DNA of 64,000 bases, from contig NZ_SMFN01000018.1 in assembly GCF_004349135.1 (NCBI RefSeq), positions 1-64,000 of the forward strand, read 5' to 3'. This document shows positions 7,873 through 16,382 of the stretch, one piece after another. Below the pieces are notes generated by a model, which saw only the letters and a program-made list of their open reading frames with translations, was not told the origin of the DNA and searched no databases. Within the stretch, counting starts at the first letter, position 1; every line of letters begins with the position of its first letter. The translations under genes were made by a program, and so were the position numbers. The stretch is from Flavobacterium sandaracinum. GTDB lineage: Bacteria > Bacteroidota > Bacteroidia > Flavobacteriales > Flavobacteriaceae.

Positions 7873-9396
7873 TTATACCCTTTCAAACTGCATGCTTTTC
7901 AACTGCTCTAAATAATCCCTTTGATTGGATAATCTTGGTATTTTATGCTGCCCGCCCAGTTTATCACGATCTTTTAACCAATCATAAAACAAGTTTTTCC
8001 GAGCTACATTAATGACCAAAGGATTTAAAGTCATATTGTTATAGCGTTTCGCTTCATAATCAGAATTGAGCGACTGAATTGCTTCGTCTAATGCTTTTTG
8101 AAATTGATTGATGTCAGCAGGATTGTTTTTAAATTCGATCATCCATTCGTGAGCGCCTTTCTCTTTGCCTTCCATAAAAATAGGTGCAACGGTATAATCA
8201 ACAACTTCGGTTTGGGTAAGTTTACAGGCTTTGGCAATAGCCTGATCTGTATTTTCGACCATCAATTCTTCGCCAAAAACATTGATATGATGCTTGGTTC
8301 GTCCCGTAACCCTGATGCGATATGGGTTTAAAGAAGTAAAACGAACGGTATCACCTATTAAATAACGCCACAAGCCAGAATTAGTTGTAATTACCAAAGC
8401 ATAGTTTTTGAATAATTCTACATCTGCCAACCGAATTACTTTTTGATCCGGTGTGCCAAAAGTATCTATTGGAATGAATTCATAAAAAATTCCGTAATCC
8501 AGCATCAATAATAAATCACTGGAATTATTTAAATCCTGAATGGCAAAAAAACCTTCAGAAGCATTGTATATTTCGTAGTATTTAAAGTCTTTTTTAGGGA
8601 GTATTTTTTTGTATTGTTCGCGGTACGGTTCAAAATTTACGCCGCCATGAAAGTATACTTCCAGATTGGGCCAAAGTTCGAATAAATTTCCTTTGCCCGT
8701 TTCTTCGAGCATTTTATTCATTAAAACCAACATCCACGAAGGAACTCCGGCGAAACTGGTTACATTTTCGTTTTTGGTTTCGTTGATAATCGCAGCAATT
8801 TTAGTTTCCCATTCGCTCATCAAGGAAATTTTGTTGCTGGGCGTACTGCTGAACTCCGCCCAAATAGGCATGTTTTCAATCAATATTGCGGATAAATCGC
8901 CAAAGAACGTATTGTTGTCTTCATAAATTTGGGAACTACCGCCCAGACGCAAGCTCTTACCCAGAAACAACTCCGAATCTTCATTGTTATTCAAATACAA
9001 ACACAATAAATCCTTACTGCCTTTATAATGACAATCTTCTAAAGCTTCGTTGCTTACGGGAATAAATTTGCTTTTGGCATTGGTTGTTCCGCTTGATTTG
9101 GCAAACCATTTTATAGGTGTTTCCCAAAAAACATTTTGCTCACCTTTGCGCGTTCTTTCTATTAGCGGCTGCAATTCTTCGTAAGTTGCTATTGGAACTC
9201 GCTCTGCAAAATTCGCATAGGATTTTATTGTTGCAAAATCATATTCTTTGCCTAAAACAGTATTTTTAGAAGATTGGATTAAATTCATAAGCAATTCTTC
9301 CTGAACTTCATTTGGATATTTCAAGAAAAGTTCGATCTGATGAATTCTTTGTTTGAGAACCCATGAGGCAAACGAATTGATTATGGTTAGTGGCAT
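7873..9396 (-). CDS. GH3 (auxin-responsive promoter) family protein
   Basis: A 507-residue member of the GH3 family in the ANL-like adenylating superfamily. Plant relatives conjugate amino acids to acyl acids through an acyl adenylate; the substrate of the bacterial members is not known to me. Visible ATP-binding landmarks are KSSGTTNAKSKFIPVS (about 106-121, phosphate-binding loop), the YEIYNASEG stretch (about 275-283) that would contact adenine, and YRLxDTVRF-like WRYLIGDTVRF (about 341-351). The C-terminal mobile domain follows ITGRTKHHINVFGEEL. The gene is alone, divergent from the DUF2797 gene with a 94-nt gap to that gene's ATG. Family call is sure; substrate is unknown. Confidence 0.88.
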   Translation of the reverse strand: MPLTIINSFASWVLKQRIHQIELFLKYPNEVQEELLMNLIQSSKNTVLGKEYDFATIKSYANFAERVPIATYEELQPLIERTRKGEQNVFWETPIKWFAKSSGTTNAKSKFIPVSNEALEDCHYKGSKDLLCLYLNNNEDSELFLGKSLRLGGSSQIYEDNNTFFGDLSAILIENMPIWAEFSSTPSNKISLMSEWETKIAAIINETKNENVTSFAGVPSWMLVLMNKMLEETGKGNLFELWPNLEVYFHGGVNFEPYREQYKKILPKKDFKYYEIYNASEGFFAIQDLNNSSDLLLMLDYGIFYEFIPIDTFGTPDQKVIRLADVELFKNYALVITTNSGLWRYLIGDTVRFTSLNPYRIRVTGRTKHHINVFGEELMVENTDQAIAKACKLTQTEVVDYTVAPIFMEGKEKGAHEWMIEFKNNPADINQFQKALDEAIQSLNSDYEAKRYNNMTLNPLVINVARKNLFYDWLKDRDKLGGQHKIPRLSNQRDYLEQLKSMQFERV

Positions 9397-9490
9397 TTTT
9401 AAATTATGAATTATGAATTGTGAGTTATAACTTTACCAAAAATAACAAAATTTGTTTAACTGTTGCGTTAAACCCGAAACTTTAATCACA

Positions 9491-10285
9491 ATGACATACG
9501 AAGGTGTACTCAAAAAAATGCAAACTGAATTTGGAAACCCAATTCAATATTATCTGGTTTTCGAAAATAGTTTTTTGAATGTAAACCAATTGCTGCACAA
9601 GAATCTAGAAATTAGTTTTGTAGGCTTTCAGTGTTTGAATTGCGGCAAGAAGAAAAAGATATTCCGTCAGGGATTTTGTTATGATTGCTTCTATTCCAGT
9701 GCGGCTGTAGGCGATTGGATTATGAAACCAGAACTGAGTACCGCTCATCTTGGGATTCAAGATCGTGATTTGGCGTATGAAGAGAAAGTGCAGTTGCAAC
9801 CACATATTGTGTATTTGGCTTTGTCAAGTGAAGTCAAAGTTGGAGTGACCCGCAAAACCCAAATGCCCACCCGATGGATTGATCAAGGTGCGACACAGGC
9901 TATTTCGATTGTGGAAGTTCCTAACCGATACTTGGCCGGAATTACCGAGGTAGCGTTGAAAAACCATTATGCCGATAAAACCAATTGGAGAAAAATGTTG
10001 ACGAATAATGTGGAGCAAATTGATTTAGTTGCGGAACGATTGAAAGTCGAAAATTTAATCCCAACCGAAGTTCAGGAATACTTTTATTCGCAGAAGAATG
10101 ACTTGTACGAAATGCATTATCCCGTTCTAGAATATCCTACTAAAGTGGCAAGTTTAAGTTTGGATAAATCGCCTCACTTTCAAGGAAAATTGACCGGAAT
10201 AAAAGGACAGTATTTGCTTTTTGAAGATGGAACGGTTTTCAATATTCGTGGTTCCGAGGGGTATGTTGTTACCTTTTCAGTTTAG
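9491..10285 (+). CDS. DUF2797 family protein
   Basis: The frame is open from 9452, but the ATG at 9491 fits the family start (MTYEGVLKKM), giving 264 residues. A four-cysteine zinc-ribbon-like motif CLNCG..GFCYDCF lies near residues 53-76. The middle part, VYLALSSEVKVGVTRKTQMPTRWIDQGA, resembles the GIY-YIG-like fold core found in this family (Y-L near a following KVGVT and an Arg). Function has not been established to my knowledge; a nucleic-acid-binding or nuclease-like role is an inference from the fold resemblance. It is convergent with the AsmA-like gene, with a family A element in between. Confidence 0.8.
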   Translation: MTYEGVLKKMQTEFGNPIQYYLVFENSFLNVNQLLHKNLEISFVGFQCLNCGKKKKIFRQGFCYDCFYSSAAVGDWIMKPELSTAHLGIQDRDLAYEEKVQLQPHIVYLALSSEVKVGVTRKTQMPTRWIDQGATQAISIVEVPNRYLAGITEVALKNHYADKTNWRKMLTNNVEQIDLVAERLKVENLIPTEVQEYFYSQKNDLYEMHYPVLEYPTKVASLSLDKSPHFQGKLTGIKGQYLLFEDGTVFNIRGSEGYVVTFSV

Positions 10286-10297
10286 GCAGTTGCACTT

Positions 10298-10408
10298 GGG
10301 CGTATCCTTTTTTTAAAATTGAAAAAAATTTAAAAAAAAGGTCAGGCTGTCCGCTATATCTTTTATTCCGCAGGCTCCATAAAAGGATGCCGCTGCCATC
10401 CTTTACGC
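10298..10408 (-). repeat. Structured intergenic element, family A, copy 2 (minus strand)
   Basis: Read on the minus strand it starts GCGTA and ends TACGCCC; the fifth base pair is A-T here but G-C in the other copies, so the outer stem is kept. The conserved core GGACAGCCTGACC is followed by a long AT hairpin (CCTTTTTTT/AAAAAAAGG). It also has a GGATGgcagcggCATCC hairpin near its start. Length is 111 nt, the same as the copy at 1467-1577. It lies between convergent genes. Confidence 0.65.
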
Positions 10409-10473
10409 AAAAAAATCCAGTGACAACAGCATATTTGTACATTACAACACTCTTGTACAAATGTATTCACAAT

Positions 10474-10510
10474 AAAAAAGAGGAATGTCACATAGTGAAA
10501 TTCCTCTTTC
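10474..10510 (-). terminator. Terminator of the AsmA-like gene
   Basis: AAAGAGGAA (10477-10485) pairs with TTCCTCTTT (10501-10509); read on the minus strand the hairpin ends in a T run. A second, weaker inverted repeat (ATTTGTAC / GTACAAAT) lies at about 10436-10464. Confidence 0.7.
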
Positions 10511-10528
10511 TTGCTTCATAAAGTGTTC

Positions 10529-13147
10529 TTAGTTCGCTTTTGTAGTGTCTACTTTTTTCTTTCTATTAAACAATCCATTTAATAATTCAGAGGCTTTCGC
10601 TTTTACTTCTTCCTTAGTCGCTGGCACAGCAGGAGTAGCTGTTTTAGTAGTGTCTCCAGGTTTCTTATTTTTATTGATATAGTCTGTCAAAGCTGACGTT
10701 CCTTGTTTTACCAATCTGTCTTTTTGTTGGTTTACCAATTGAGTCGTCAATTTAGTTACTGCGCTATTAATATCCGTGGTGATTTTAGGATTTGTAAAAT
10801 TACCTACTAATACCGCATTTATCGGGAAGCTTTCTAATTTAGCAGCATCAGCAGCAGATAATTTTGCAATTAATGCATTGGCTTCTGAACCCAAATATTT
10901 AGCTGGAACATCAAATTTTAAATTGTAATTCATGCTTTGGTCAAAACCATGTGTCCCTCCAATTGTTGCCTTGATGTCTTTGTACTTGATGTCAAATGGT
11001 TTAACATTCACTTTTCCGTCCTTGAAAGTCACAGCAGCTTTCAAATCATTCAAATTGATTTTACTCACATCAATGAATTTCAAGTTAGAACCTAAAGCCG
11101 TCAATAAAGTAGAATTACTGGAGTTTACCGTCGTAGAAAGCAGTTGTCCTAATAAATCTCCGGTAAGCGTTTTCAAGTCAGGAGTAAATTCCGTTGCGTC
11201 AAGATTTCCGTTTAATTTGATGCTTGAATTTAATTTTCCATTGATGATTCCCGCAATTGGCGCTATTTTTTTCAACATATCCAGTTGGGTGAACGACTGT
11301 GCAATGTCGACTTGATTTAATTTTAAATCCATATTGAAAACGGGTGTTTTTCCTTTTGTGGAAACAGCTCCATTCACCCCAATTGTTCCACCGAAAATAG
11401 ATGTTTTCACATTTTCTAAAGTTACTTTTTCGTCTTTTACGATTAGTTTTCCTGATACGTCTTTCAAGGTTAAATTATCATATAAAACCGTAGTCGCTTT
11501 TGCGGTAAGCGTACAATTTAAAAACGCAGGAATCTTCATGGCATCAGGTTTTTTAGCCGTTGCTGTTTCCGTTTTCGCGGGTTCCCCAGTTGTCATGAAA
11601 TCGTCAACGGCTAATTGTTTCGAATTCATGTTAAAATTTCCTTTCAACTCTTGGTTTCTAAAAATAAATCCGTAGAAATTCTCTAAAACTCCGGTTACAC
11701 TAATGTCACTTTTTCCGGTAGTTGCGTTCAGTTCTTTCAAATTGACTTGGCTAGGATTAAATTGAACTACAGCAGTGCTAATGTTCATTGTTTTGCCATT
11801 TTCATCTGCATACTTGAAACCGGATAAACTCATAGTTCCCGCATTATTGATGTTTTCGTACTGACTTTTCTCTACAGATTGCATGTCAAATTTTGTCGTC
11901 ACATCAGCGTTTAAAATTCCGGATAAGGGCTTGTCCAGTTTTATAGGATACGCTTTCGAAAGATTGGCTAAATTGATAGTTCCTTTTAAAACAGCATCGA
12001 CAATTGCATTTTGAGTAATGTTTCTAATATCGGCTTTGGCATTAAAAACATCTTGGTCAATTTTGAAAGAGAGTTTGTCTAAGTTGACATACGTGTCATT
12101 TAGAATACCTGTTTCGTTGATGATTTTAGTGTCAATAACGATGTTTTGAACTGTTTTTGGTAAGTTAGGGTATTTGAAGGAGGCGTTATTGGAAGCAATT
12201 TCAATATTAAATTTTGGTACCGTGGTATCAGAATACAAGCCTTTTGCAAAACCGATTACGGTAAAATCTCCGGTTGTTTTCACGTTGTCCAGACTAGCTG
12301 CATACGCCGCCGGAATAATTCCCAAGAAATTTTTGAAGGTAGAAGTTGGCGTTTTAAATTTCAAATCGTATTGCTGACCCGCTTCCACCATTTGAATAAA
12401 ACCATCAAATTCAAGCGGCAATTGATTGATTAACGCTTTGTTTTCTTTGAAGGTATATTTACTTTTTTCTAAATCAATTCCTAAAACGGCATCGAGGGTC
12501 AAGGCAACATTGTTCATGTAATTGACTTTGTCCAAATCTAAAGTGATTTTCGCAGTGGACTTGGTAACCAAATCTAATTTTTGGGCTGCAAAATCTCCAA
12601 CACCTTCATGATTGATGCTGTCAATCACCATTTTGATTTTTGATTTTTCATCAAAATAACGAAACTTGAAATTTTCAACAGCATAATTCTTAATCGTTAG
12701 TGATAATGGATCACTTTTGCCAGCCTTGGTAGTTTCTGGATTTTTTAAGGCGATATCATAATTCCCGATTCCGTCTTTGTTGAAAATGATATTGATCAAT
12801 CCATTTTTTGAGGTGATTCCGTCAATTTTTATAGCTTCCTCTTTGCCTTTGAATAATTCTTTGATAGACATTTTTAAATCTAATTCGCCCAAAGAAACTA
12901 AAGTATCACCTTCAAAAGGCGCTTTGTTTATGATCACTAATTGTTCAAGTGAAACATTTGCATTTGGAAAACTTTTGATCAAACTTAAATCCACATCCGA
13001 AAAAGTAACTCGTGCGTCCACTTTTTCATTGATTGCTTCAGCAATTTTAGCTTTTATTTGATCCTTAAAAAAGTAAGGAATGGTAAATAATGCAACTAAG
13101 AACAGGATAATAAGAGCTCCAATAATTTTTAAAATTGTCTTTAGCAT
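10529..13147 (-). CDS. AsmA family envelope protein
   Basis: A large protein of 872 residues counted from the ATG at 13147; an upstream extension of nine residues is less likely because the signal anchor begins MLKTILKIIGALIILFLVALF. The N-terminal helix anchors it in the inner membrane, and the rest is a long periplasmic beta-rich domain with the AsmA N-terminal region (about 30-200) and AsmA/DUF3971-like C-terminal part with repeated amphipathic strands (for example KLNSSIKLNGNLDATEF near residues 630-650). The family is related to bridge-like lipid carriers and is thought to help move phospholipid to the outer membrane. The C-terminal tail is rich in Lys and Thr and of low complexity. It stands alone with its own terminator. 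Confidence 0.85.
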   Translation of the reverse strand: MLKTILKIIGALIILFLVALFTIPYFFKDQIKAKIAEAINEKVDARVTFSDVDLSLIKSFPNANVSLEQLVIINKAPFEGDTLVSLGELDLKMSIKELFKGKEEAIKIDGITSKNGLINIIFNKDGIGNYDIALKNPETTKAGKSDPLSLTIKNYAVENFKFRYFDEKSKIKMVIDSINHEGVGDFAAQKLDLVTKSTAKITLDLDKVNYMNNVALTLDAVLGIDLEKSKYTFKENKALINQLPLEFDGFIQMVEAGQQYDLKFKTPTSTFKNFLGIIPAAYAASLDNVKTTGDFTVIGFAKGLYSDTTVPKFNIEIASNNASFKYPNLPKTVQNIVIDTKIINETGILNDTYVNLDKLSFKIDQDVFNAKADIRNITQNAIVDAVLKGTINLANLSKAYPIKLDKPLSGILNADVTTKFDMQSVEKSQYENINNAGTMSLSGFKYADENGKTMNISTAVVQFNPSQVNLKELNATTGKSDISVTGVLENFYGFIFRNQELKGNFNMNSKQLAVDDFMTTGEPAKTETATAKKPDAMKIPAFLNCTLTAKATTVLYDNLTLKDVSGKLIVKDEKVTLENVKTSIFGGTIGVNGAVSTKGKTPVFNMDLKLNQVDIAQSFTQLDMLKKIAPIAGIINGKLNSSIKLNGNLDATEFTPDLKTLTGDLLGQLLSTTVNSSNSTLLTALGSNLKFIDVSKINLNDLKAAVTFKDGKVNVKPFDIKYKDIKATIGGTHGFDQSMNYNLKFDVPAKYLGSEANALIAKLSAADAAKLESFPINAVLVGNFTNPKITTDINSAVTKLTTQLVNQQKDRLVKQGTSALTDYINKNKKPGDTTKTATPAVPATKEEVKAKASELLNGLFNRKKKVDTTKAN

Positions 13148-13288
13148 AATTTGATTTTCTTTAGATTGATACATTTAGCAAAAATGATGCCCTACAGCCA
13201 CAAAAATAGTGGAATATAATTTAGGAGTGTATATTGAATTCACTAATAGTTTGGTGCAGCGGTCTGGTTTACATTTTCGATTTAAAAA

Positions 13289-13322
13289 AAAATCCGTTCA
13301 AATGATTATTTAAACGGATTTT
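13289..13322 (-). terminator. sppA terminator
   Basis: AATCCGTTcAAA (13291-13302) pairs with TTTAAACGGATT (13309-13322 region); read on the minus strand a run of nine T follows. Confidence 0.75.
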
Positions 13323-13340
13323 GAATGGATATTTTAAAAA

Positions 13341-15101
13341 TTAATTAATCTTGATTTCAAACGGCATGATGGCTTGAATTCCTTTTCGTGCTTGCAGCTT
13401 TTTTATTTCCTGCATCATACGATAGTTTTCTTCTCCTATTTCTTCTTTTATGAAATCAGCTTTCGATTTTGCAAAAGGAATATTAGCTAAAAGATCATTA
13501 AAGTTTTTCTCGTATTCTGGATAATTTTGAGTGCTGTAGCTTTTCACTTTTGCCAAAGAAGCCGCTTTTGCAATTGCATCATCTAAGCCTCCAATTTTAT
13601 CTACTAGTCCAATTTTCAAAGCCTCTGAGCCAGTCCAAACTCTCCCTTGCGCGATGGCGTCCACTTGTGCAAATGTCATTTTCCGACCTTGTGCTACGTG
13701 AGTAACAAAGGTTTTGTAAATGTGTTCTACACCTTCTAAAGTAACCGCTTTGAATTTTTCATCGATTGGAACAAAAGGACTATAATTTGCCGAATTTTCA
13801 TGGGTTTTTACTTGTTCTGTGTAGATACCTATTTTAGTAGCCAATGGAGTGAAATTAGGGAGTATGCCAAAAACACCTATGGAGCCAGTAATGGTATTGG
13901 CTTCGGCAAAAATAGTATTCGCATTACAAGCAATATAATACCCACCTGATGCTGCATAATTCCCCATAGAAACGACTATTGGTTTTACTTTTTTGGTCAA
14001 TTCAATTTCTCTCCAAATCAAATCAGAGGTCAAAGCGCTTCCACCCGGACTGTCAATGCGTAGCACAATGGCTTTTACATTTTTATTTTTTCGAGCTTCT
14101 TGTAACGAACGACGCATAGAACCTTCTCCAATCACATTTACATCGCCTTCACCGCTCAAAATTTCTCCTTGAGCATAAATAATGGCAATTTGATCTGAAC
14201 TGTCGAAAGTTTGTGAGGTTGTAGCGATTTTTTGCGCGTAATCCACAACGGATACAGTGTTGTAGTCTTCGTCATTGGCTACCTTAAGCGCTTTTCGGAT
14301 GGCATTATGGTATACATCTTCATAGGCAATAATGTCAACTAATTTTTGTGCTTTTGCCATTTCTGGAGTTCGAGCAAGAAGCCCATTGGCAATTTCATTT
14401 AATTTTGCTACTGATATATTTCTACTTTTTGCGATGTCAGCAGTGATGGAACCCCAAACAGAATTTAATAATGCTGTTGTTTGTTCCCTGTTGGCATCAC
14501 TCATTTTATTTTCTAAAAACGGTTCCACAGCACTTTTATACTTTCCGTGGCGAATAACTTCCATTTTCAATCCTGATTTTTCTTGAAAATCTTTAAAGAA
14601 CATAATTTCAGAAGATAATCCCTTGAAATCCATTTCTCCAACCGGATTAATATAAATTGGGCTGGCAACGGAGTTCAAATAATATTCTTTTTGAGAATAC
14701 GAATTGGCATACGCCATTACAAATTTCCCTGATTTTTTAAAACTTTCTAACGCATCTCTCAAAGCTTTACTTTGCGCCATGCCTAATGACGAAACATTGT
14801 TTAGAATAGAAATGCCTTTAATGTCATTATCCGTTTTTGCTTCTTCAATGGCATTGATGATATCTGTAACGCCTACCTTTTTGTTTTCTGAAAAAATAGT
14901 TACCCAAGGATCTTTGTACTTTCCGGCATAATCATTTTGTATGTTTTCCAAATTCAATTCGATAACCGAATTGTTTTTTACAGTAACACCTTCGGATTCA
15001 CCACCAAAAATAGCCCCAATGAGTATAATTCCAAAAAAGAACAACATGAAAAAAACAAAAATACCTATAATGGTAGCCAATACATTTCCTAAAAATCTCA
15101 T
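13341..15101 (-). CDS. sppA: Signal peptide peptidase SppA, 67K type
   Basis: A membrane-anchored serine protease (family S49) that degrades signal peptides left in the inner membrane. The 586 residues place it in the long (double-domain) class. A hydrophobic anchor covers about 5-34. The catalytic Lys is Lys189 in GKYKSAVEPF in the N-terminal domain, and the nucleophile is Ser385 in YAASGGYY in the C-terminal domain, the arrangement known for the E. coli enzyme. The oxyanion-type loop RIDSPGGSA (348-356) is present. It is divergent from the folK fusion gene with 138 nt between the two ATG codons. Confidence 0.93.
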   Translation of the reverse strand: MRFLGNVLATIIGIFVFFMLFFFGIILIGAIFGGESEGVTVKNNSVIELNLENIQNDYAGKYKDPWVTIFSENKKVGVTDIINAIEEAKTDNDIKGISILNNVSSLGMAQSKALRDALESFKKSGKFVMAYANSYSQKEYYLNSVASPIYINPVGEMDFKGLSSEIMFFKDFQEKSGLKMEVIRHGKYKSAVEPFLENKMSDANREQTTALLNSVWGSITADIAKSRNISVAKLNEIANGLLARTPEMAKAQKLVDIIAYEDVYHNAIRKALKVANDEDYNTVSVVDYAQKIATTSQTFDSSDQIAIIYAQGEILSGEGDVNVIGEGSMRRSLQEARKNKNVKAIVLRIDSPGGSALTSDLIWREIELTKKVKPIVVSMGNYAASGGYYIACNANTIFAEANTITGSIGVFGILPNFTPLATKIGIYTEQVKTHENSANYSPFVPIDEKFKAVTLEGVEHIYKTFVTHVAQGRKMTFAQVDAIAQGRVWTGSEALKIGLVDKIGGLDDAIAKAASLAKVKSYSTQNYPEYEKNFNDLLANIPFAKSKADFIKEEIGEENYRMMQEIKKLQARKGIQAIMPFEIKIN

Positions 15102-15198
15102 AATTATATTTTTTTAATAAGTCGCAAAAAACATAGAAATGTTACAAACAATGGTTTAGAATTTCTACGTTCAAAAATCAACAGCGGATACAAATATA

Positions 15199-15230
15199 TT
15201 GCTTATTCTAAAATTCTTTTAGTTAATTTG
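15199..15230 (+). promoter_or_regulatory. Possible promoter of the folK fusion gene
   Basis: TTG at 15199-15201, a 21-nt spacer and TTAATTTG at 15223-15230 (one mismatch). If used, transcription would start at or within a few bases of the ATG at 15240, so the mRNA would be nearly leaderless. Confidence 0.35.
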
Positions 15231-15239
15231 CACCTAATT

Positions 15240-16376
15240 ATGAAATCACAACATCAGGTCATTTTATCGATAGGAAGTAACCAAGGCAATCGTTTAGAAA
15301 ATGTCGAGCGTTGCTTGGAATTGATACATCAGGAAATTGGTACGGTTCTGAAAGTTTCTAGACTATACGAAACTCCAGCTTGGGGTTTTGAAAGTGATGC
15401 TTTTTATAATTGCGCTTTGGTTTTGCATACTTTTTCCTCAGCTCATAAAATTTTGGCCCAGGTTTTAAAAATTGAAAAGCGATTGGGACGCTCACGTAAT
15501 AAAAATCAAGGGTATCAATCTCGTGCAATTGATATTGATTTAATTGCTTTTGATGAGGAAATTATTGAGTCAGAAAAACTCCAAATTCCACATCCTTTGA
15601 TGCAAAATAGGAATTTTGTTTTGCTACCTATTCAAGATTTGAATTTAGATTGGAAACATCCCGTTCTTCTAAAAAATATTTCGGAATTAGTGGCTTTGTC
15701 ACCAGATGAAAGTCTTTGTACAATTGTTCAAGATTTGAGAAGTCCATTACAAAATATCTCTTTGGAGCAATTTAATTACGTTGCTTTTGAAGGAAATATT
15801 GGTGCAGGAAAAACTACTTTGGCTACAAAAATTTCGGAGGATTTTAATGCGAAAACCGTATTGGAACGTTTTGCCGACAATCCATTTTTGCCTAAATTCT
15901 ACAAAGACCAAAACCGGTATGCATTTCCGCTGGAAATGTCATTTCTTGCCGATAGATACCAGCAATTATCCGATGATTTGGCTCAATTTGATTTGTTTAA
16001 AGACTTTCTGGTTGCCGATTATCATATTTTTAAATCCTTGATTTTTGCCAAAATAACTTTAGCCGAAGATGAGTATCGTTTGTATCGCAATCTTTTTGAT
16101 ATCATTTACAGAGAAATGCCAAAACCGGATTTATATATTTATTTGTACCAAAATTCAGAACGGCTTTTGCAAAATATAAAGAAACGCGGCAGAAGCTATG
16201 AACAGAAAATTCCAGCCGAATATTTAGATAAAATCAACAGTGGTTATCTGGATTACATCAAATCGCAAACCGATTTAAATGTTTTGATAATAGACGTATC
16301 GGACCGAGATTTTGTAAAAAATCAAGAAGACTATCTGTATATTTTAGAACAAATACGAAAGAAAATTAGTAAATAA
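15240..16376 (+). CDS. folK: Fusion: HPPK (FolK) and deoxynucleoside kinase
   Basis: A two-domain cytoplasmic protein of 378 residues from the ATG at 15240 (an in-frame TTG four codons earlier is less likely). Residues about 6-135 are 6-hydroxymethyl-7,8-dihydropterin pyrophosphokinase: SIGSNQGNR (10-18), ETPAWGF and the RAIDIDL metal/ATP motif (95-101), acting in folate synthesis. Residues about 178-378 are a deoxynucleoside kinase with Walker A GNIGAGKT (185-192), an ERF/ADNPFL substrate segment (209-216), the DR.-like DRYQQLSDD stretch and the lid RGRSYEQ. The second domain phosphorylates deoxynucleosides in salvage. The same fusion is common in Bacteroidota. Confidence 0.92.
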   Translation: MKSQHQVILSIGSNQGNRLENVERCLELIHQEIGTVLKVSRLYETPAWGFESDAFYNCALVLHTFSSAHKILAQVLKIEKRLGRSRNKNQGYQSRAIDIDLIAFDEEIIESEKLQIPHPLMQNRNFVLLPIQDLNLDWKHPVLLKNISELVALSPDESLCTIVQDLRSPLQNISLEQFNYVAFEGNIGAGKTTLATKISEDFNAKTVLERFADNPFLPKFYKDQNRYAFPLEMSFLADRYQQLSDDLAQFDLFKDFLVADYHIFKSLIFAKITLAEDEYRLYRNLFDIIYREMPKPDLYIYLYQNSERLLQNIKKRGRSYEQKIPAEYLDKINSGYLDYIKSQTDLNVLIIDVSDRDFVKNQEDYLYILEQIRKKISK

Positions 16377-16382
16377 AATACT

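Noticed and set aside
10269..10460. Minus-strand frame of 63 codons beyond the DUF2797 gene
   Set aside because: It covers the family A element and the end of the DUF2797 gene; nothing in it resembles a protein.
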